Assembly (NCBI RefSeq): GCF_007752535.1
Contig: NZ_CP036426.1
Coordinates: 7,378,001 to 7,442,000 of the forward strand
DNA length: 64,000 bases
Reading direction: 5' to 3'
Origin: Tautonia plasticadhaerens
GTDB lineage: Bacteria > Planctomycetota > Planctomycetia > Isosphaerales > Isosphaeraceae
Under the pieces are notes generated by a model, which saw only the letters and a program-made list of their open reading frames with translations, made no database searches and had not been told where the DNA came from. Positions 61,089 through 64,000 of the stretch are shown piece after piece (position 1 is the stretch's first letter; every line of letters begins with the position of its first letter). The translations under genes were made by a program, and so were the position numbers.

Positions 61089-64000
61089 ATGACCGTCTCG
61101 AACCGATGCCCGACCTGCAACGCCGAGCTCCCCCCGGGCTCCCCGCCGGGCCGATGCCCCCGATGCCCGACGAGCGACGCCGGCCATCACTCCCCGAGCC
61201 CGACCCTCGACGCCACCGCGACGATCACCCCGGCCCGCCTCCCCGGCGCCGACCCGACCCTGGACCACCCCGCCCGGCCCATCGCCGACGCGACCCCGAC
61301 CTCGACCCTCGACGCTTCCCCGCCAACCGCCCCGCCCCCCTCCCCGGCCCTGCCCAGCCCCTTCGGCCCCTTCGAGCTGCAACGGATGCTCGGCCGGGGC
61401 GGCATGGGCGTGGTCTACCGGGCGATCCACAGCGGCTTGAACCGCCCGGTGGCCCTGAAGATGATCCGGGCCGGGCTGCTCGCCGACGCCGACGACCTGC
61501 GACGCTTCCGCAATGAGGCCCGGGCCGTTGCCCTGCTGGACCACCCCGGCATCGTCCCGGTCTTCGAGGTCGGCGAGCACGACGGCCGGCACTACTTCAG
61601 CATGAAGCTCGTCGAGGGCGGCACCCTGGCCGACCTCATCGCCGAGGGCCGGTCCCTCCCCCGAGGCTCGGCCCTGCTGGTGGCCGAGGCCGCCCGGGCG
61701 GTCCACCACGCCCACATCCGGGGCATCCTCCACCGAGACCTGAAGCCGGCCAACATCCTCCTCGACGTCGAGGGCTCTCCCCTCGTCTCCGACTTCGGCC
61801 TCGCCAAGCGGATCGGGCCCGACGCCGACGCCGACACCGAGCAGACCGCCGACGGTGCCATCCTCGGCACGCCCGCCTACATGAGCCCCGAGCAGGCCGG
61901 CGGCCCGGCCGGCTCGATCACCACGGCGGCCGACGTCTACGGCCTCGGCGCCATCCTCTATGCCCTGCTCGCCGGCCGGGCCCCGTTCCAGGGCGAGAGC
62001 ACCGCCGCCGTCCTCGATGCCGTCCGCAATCGCCCCCCCGCCCGCCCCTCGGCCCTCAACCCGGACGTCCCCAGGGACCTGGAGACCATCTGCCTGAAGT
62101 GCCTGGAGAAGGACCCCGCCCGGCGGTACGGCTCGGCCCTGGCCCTCGCCGACGACCTGCTCGCCTGGCTCGACGGCCGGCCGATCGCCGCCCGACGGGC
62201 CGGGCCGGTCGAGCGCGCCCGGCTCTGGTGCCGGAGGAGGCCGGCGGTCGCCGCCCTGGCCGCGGCGGTCGTGCTCGCGGTAGTCGTCGGGGTGGCCTCG
62301 ACGATCGTCCTCCAGGCCCGGGCCAACGCCCGCCTGGAGGCCCAGTACCAGGCCACCCTCAAGGCCGAGGCCCTGGCCGACGACCGCCTCGACCGCGCCA
62401 TGCAGGCCATCGAGGACTACTACACCGGCGTCTCCGCCGACGCGATCCTCGGCCAGCAGGTCCCCGAGGCCGTCCGGGAACGCCTCCTCTCCCGCCCGAT
62501 CCGGTTCTACGAGGAGCTGACCCGGGAGCTGGACGCGAAGGCCGACCCCAGCCCCCGGGAGCGCCTGCTCCTGGCCGAGGGCCGCTCCGGCCTCGGACAG
62601 ATCCTCCTGATCCTCGGCCGGCCGACCGAGGCGGCGGGCCAGTGCCGGGCGGCGATCGCCGTGCTCGATCGCCTGGCGGCCGACCGGCCCGACGACCCCG
62701 AGGCCCGGGCCGCCCTCGCCTCGTCGGAAATCGACCTGGGAAAGATCCTCCACGCCTCCGGCGAGATCCGACTGGCCATCGACGCCTTCGGCCGGGCCGC
62801 CTCCCGCCTCGAGGCCCTCCACGCCGAAGCCCCAGGGGAGGGCTCCTACCGCGACCTGCTCGCCGACGCCTGCAAGAACCTCGGCCAGATGCACCTGCTC
62901 TCCGGCGACTCCCGCTCCGCCCGGACGATCGTCGGCCGGGCCGTCTCGCTCCGGGAGGCCCAAGCAGCCGAGCACCCCGACGACCCCGAGGCCCGCGCCG
63001 GCCTGGCCGACAGCCGCCTCGCCCTCGGGACCGCCCTCTACCTGGGCGGCCAGCTCGACGCGGCGAAGGCCCCCTACAGCCGGGCGATCGAGGGCTACGA
63101 GGCCCTCGCCGCCGAGTCCCCCGACGTGACCTCCTACCGGTCCGGCCTGGCCCTGGCCTGCAACAACCTCAGCGGCGCCCTCGCCCAGCTCGGCGAGTAC
63201 GAGCCGGCCCGGGCCCTGCTGGAGCGGGCCATCGCCCTCCGGGAGGCCCTGGTGGCCGAGCGCCCCGGCGTCCCCAAGTATCGCGACGACCTGGCGATGA
63301 GCCTCTACAACCTCGGCAGCGACGACTGGGGGGACGGGCGGCTCGAACCCGCCCGAGAGGCGTTCCAGCGATCGATCGACCATTACCTCGCGCTGACGGC
63401 CGAGCACCCCGACGTGCCCGAGTACCGCGCCGGCCTGGGGGACAGCTACACCGGGCTCGGCCGGGCCCTGTCCGGCCTCGGCGAGTCCGGCCCCGCCCGG
63501 GACTCCTACGAGCGGGCCGTCTCCTGCTTCGAGGCCGTCTCGGCGGCCCGGCCCGACGAGGGGGACTTCCTCCTCCGACTGGCCGGGGGCTACGCCGACC
63601 TCGCCTCGGCCTGCCAGGAGGCAGGCGAGCTCGACCGCGCCGAGGAGCTCCTCGACCGGGCCGTCCCCCTCCTGGAAGCCCTCTTCGAGGCCCACCCCGA
63701 GGTGATCGAGTACCGGGCCGGCCTGGCCGACGCCTGCCTGAACCTCGGCAACCTGCTCAACGGGCTCGGCCCGGAGGGCTCGGCCCGGGCCGTCGGGGCG
63801 TATGAGCGGGCGATCGCCCACTCCAAGGCCCTGACCGCCGCCCGGCCCGGCCTGGCGGTCGACCGCCTGGCGACCGCCTGGGGATATGGCGGCCTCGGCC
63901 TGGCGCTCCGAAGATCCGGCGACCCGACCCGCGCCCGGGACGCCTACATCGAGGCGATCTCCCGCCTCGACGCCCTCGCCGACGACCACCTCGACGTCCC
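61089..64000 (+). CDS. Ser/Thr protein kinase with N-terminal zinc ribbon, membrane span and TPR receptor domain (runs off the window)
   Basis: At least 970 residues; the 3' end is outside. Residues 7-26 carry two CxxC pairs (CPTC, CPRC), a zinc ribbon. A Pro/Thr-rich linker follows. The kinase domain starts near 95 with LGRGGMGVVYRA; Lys in VALKMI; HRDLKPANI from residue 215; DFGLAKR; GTPAYMSPEQAGG. A transmembrane helix lies at about 385-408 (AVAALAAAVVLAVVVGVAST). Beyond it are many TPR-like repeats (NLGQMHLLSGDSRSA, CNNLSGALAQLGEYEPARAL). It would be a typical planctomycete receptor-like kinase with its TPR sensor outside the membrane. Confidence 0.93.
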   Translation, partial: MTVSNRCPTCNAELPPGSPPGRCPRCPTSDAGHHSPSPTLDATATITPARLPGADPTLDHPARPIADATPTSTLDASPPTAPPPSPALPSPFGPFELQRMLGRGGMGVVYRAIHSGLNRPVALKMIRAGLLADADDLRRFRNEARAVALLDHPGIVPVFEVGEHDGRHYFSMKLVEGGTLADLIAEGRSLPRGSALLVAEAARAVHHAHIRGILHRDLKPANILLDVEGSPLVSDFGLAKRIGPDADADTEQTADGAILGTPAYMSPEQAGGPAGSITTAADVYGLGAILYALLAGRAPFQGESTAAVLDAVRNRPPARPSALNPDVPRDLETICLKCLEKDPARRYGSALALADDLLAWLDGRPIAARRAGPVERARLWCRRRPAVAALAAAVVLAVVVGVASTIVLQARANARLEAQYQATLKAEALADDRLDRAMQAIEDYYTGVSADAILGQQVPEAVRERLLSRPIRFYEELTRELDAKADPSPRERLLLAEGRSGLGQILLILGRPTEAAGQCRAAIAVLDRLAADRPDDPEARAALASSEIDLGKILHASGEIRLAIDAFGRAASRLEALHAEAPGEGSYRDLLADACKNLGQMHLLSGDSRSARTIVGRAVSLREAQAAEHPDDPEARAGLADSRLALGTALYLGGQLDAAKAPYSRAIEGYEALAAESPDVTSYRSGLALACNNLSGALAQLGEYEPARALLERAIALREALVAERPGVPKYRDDLAMSLYNLGSDDWGDGRLEPAREAFQRSIDHYLALTAEHPDVPEYRAGLGDSYTGLGRALSGLGESGPARDSYERAVSCFEAVSAARPDEGDFLLRLAGGYADLASACQEAGELDRAEELLDRAVPLLEALFEAHPEVIEYRAGLADACLNLGNLLNGLGPEGSARAVGAYERAIAHSKALTAARPGLAVDRLATAWGYGGLGLALRRSGDPTRARDAYIEAISRLDALADDHLDV

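Noticed and set aside
61208-61375. Pro/Thr-rich stretch in the kinase as a possible frameshift
   Set aside because: Linkers between zinc ribbon and kinase are usually Pro/Thr-rich; the frame is continuous through HRD and DFG.

Overview
The window is very GC-rich DNA that looks like a chromosome segment from the phylum Planctomycetota, most likely the family Isosphaeraceae. The evidence is the mix of gene families rather than any marker gene. They are a DUF1559 prepilin-like protein, secreted proteins that open with an LE-x-R/LEPR-type signature, an HU protein with the planctomycete-style tail, a DUF1080 protein, many Gfo/Idh/MocA and sugar isomerase-like proteins, Ser/Thr kinases (one with a zinc ribbon and TPRs), and a vitamin K carboxylase-like (HTTM) membrane protein. 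There is no phage, integrase, transposase or CRISPR array that I can support.

Layout. 99-170: tRNA-Gln(UUG) with a terminator. 278-4474 (minus): an ECF42-type sigma factor followed by two VOC/PhnB-like proteins and two DGPF/YCII proteins, with a repeated TGTCGA-N13-CGATC box in front of each VOC gene. 5557-8727: ruvA, a small gene, ruvB and a YihY/BrkB membrane protein. 10130-11816: lipB-lipA, with lipB missing its usual catalytic residues. 12045-13385: small lipoprotein and DUF1559 protein. 14361-17538: leuC and leuD, interrupted by two coupled TIR-domain genes of visibly lower GC. 18277-21326: aldo/keto reductase, a decayed MarR regulator, pirin and a WrbA-like quinone reductase. 21885-25419: GH5 glycosidase, two small minus-strand genes, and a Tat-exported Gfo/Idh/MocA oxidoreductase.

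25550-34736: four large exported proteins of surface type (delta-60/Ig/FG-GAP; a frameshifted cyclophilin multidomain protein; an FG-GAP protein; an LEPR protein). 35042-37904: transaldolase, small lipoprotein, HU, and YkgJ-like cysteine-cluster proteins (running to 38323). 38479-40789 (minus): moaA-moaE-moaD and a membrane protein. 40920-43760: uvrA. 43751-46166 (minus): HTTM/VKGC-like protein and an alpha/beta hydrolase. 46349-47005: DUF1080. 47390-50790 (minus): two coupled SPFH/band 7 proteins. 51099-51188: a 29-residue very basic COX24-like protein. 51315-52184: small Ser/Thr kinase. 52359-56055 (minus): RNase D, sugar isomerase, NagB-like and PIG-L deacetylase genes that overlap end to end. 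56280-60806 (minus): alpha/beta hydrolase and a large lipoprotein with a CHAT domain lacking its protease dyad. 61089-end: receptor-like Ser/Thr kinase with TPRs, cut by the window edge.

The best candidate for an undescribed system is the TIR-TIR gene pair at 15800-16839, which is inserted without its own obvious promoter between leuC and leuD, so it should be transcribed with leucine biosynthesis. The ECF42/DGPF/VOC regulon with its repeated promoter-like boxes is the second. Starts were chosen from ribosome-binding sites where possible; all functional names rest on motif recognition by eye, with no database search.
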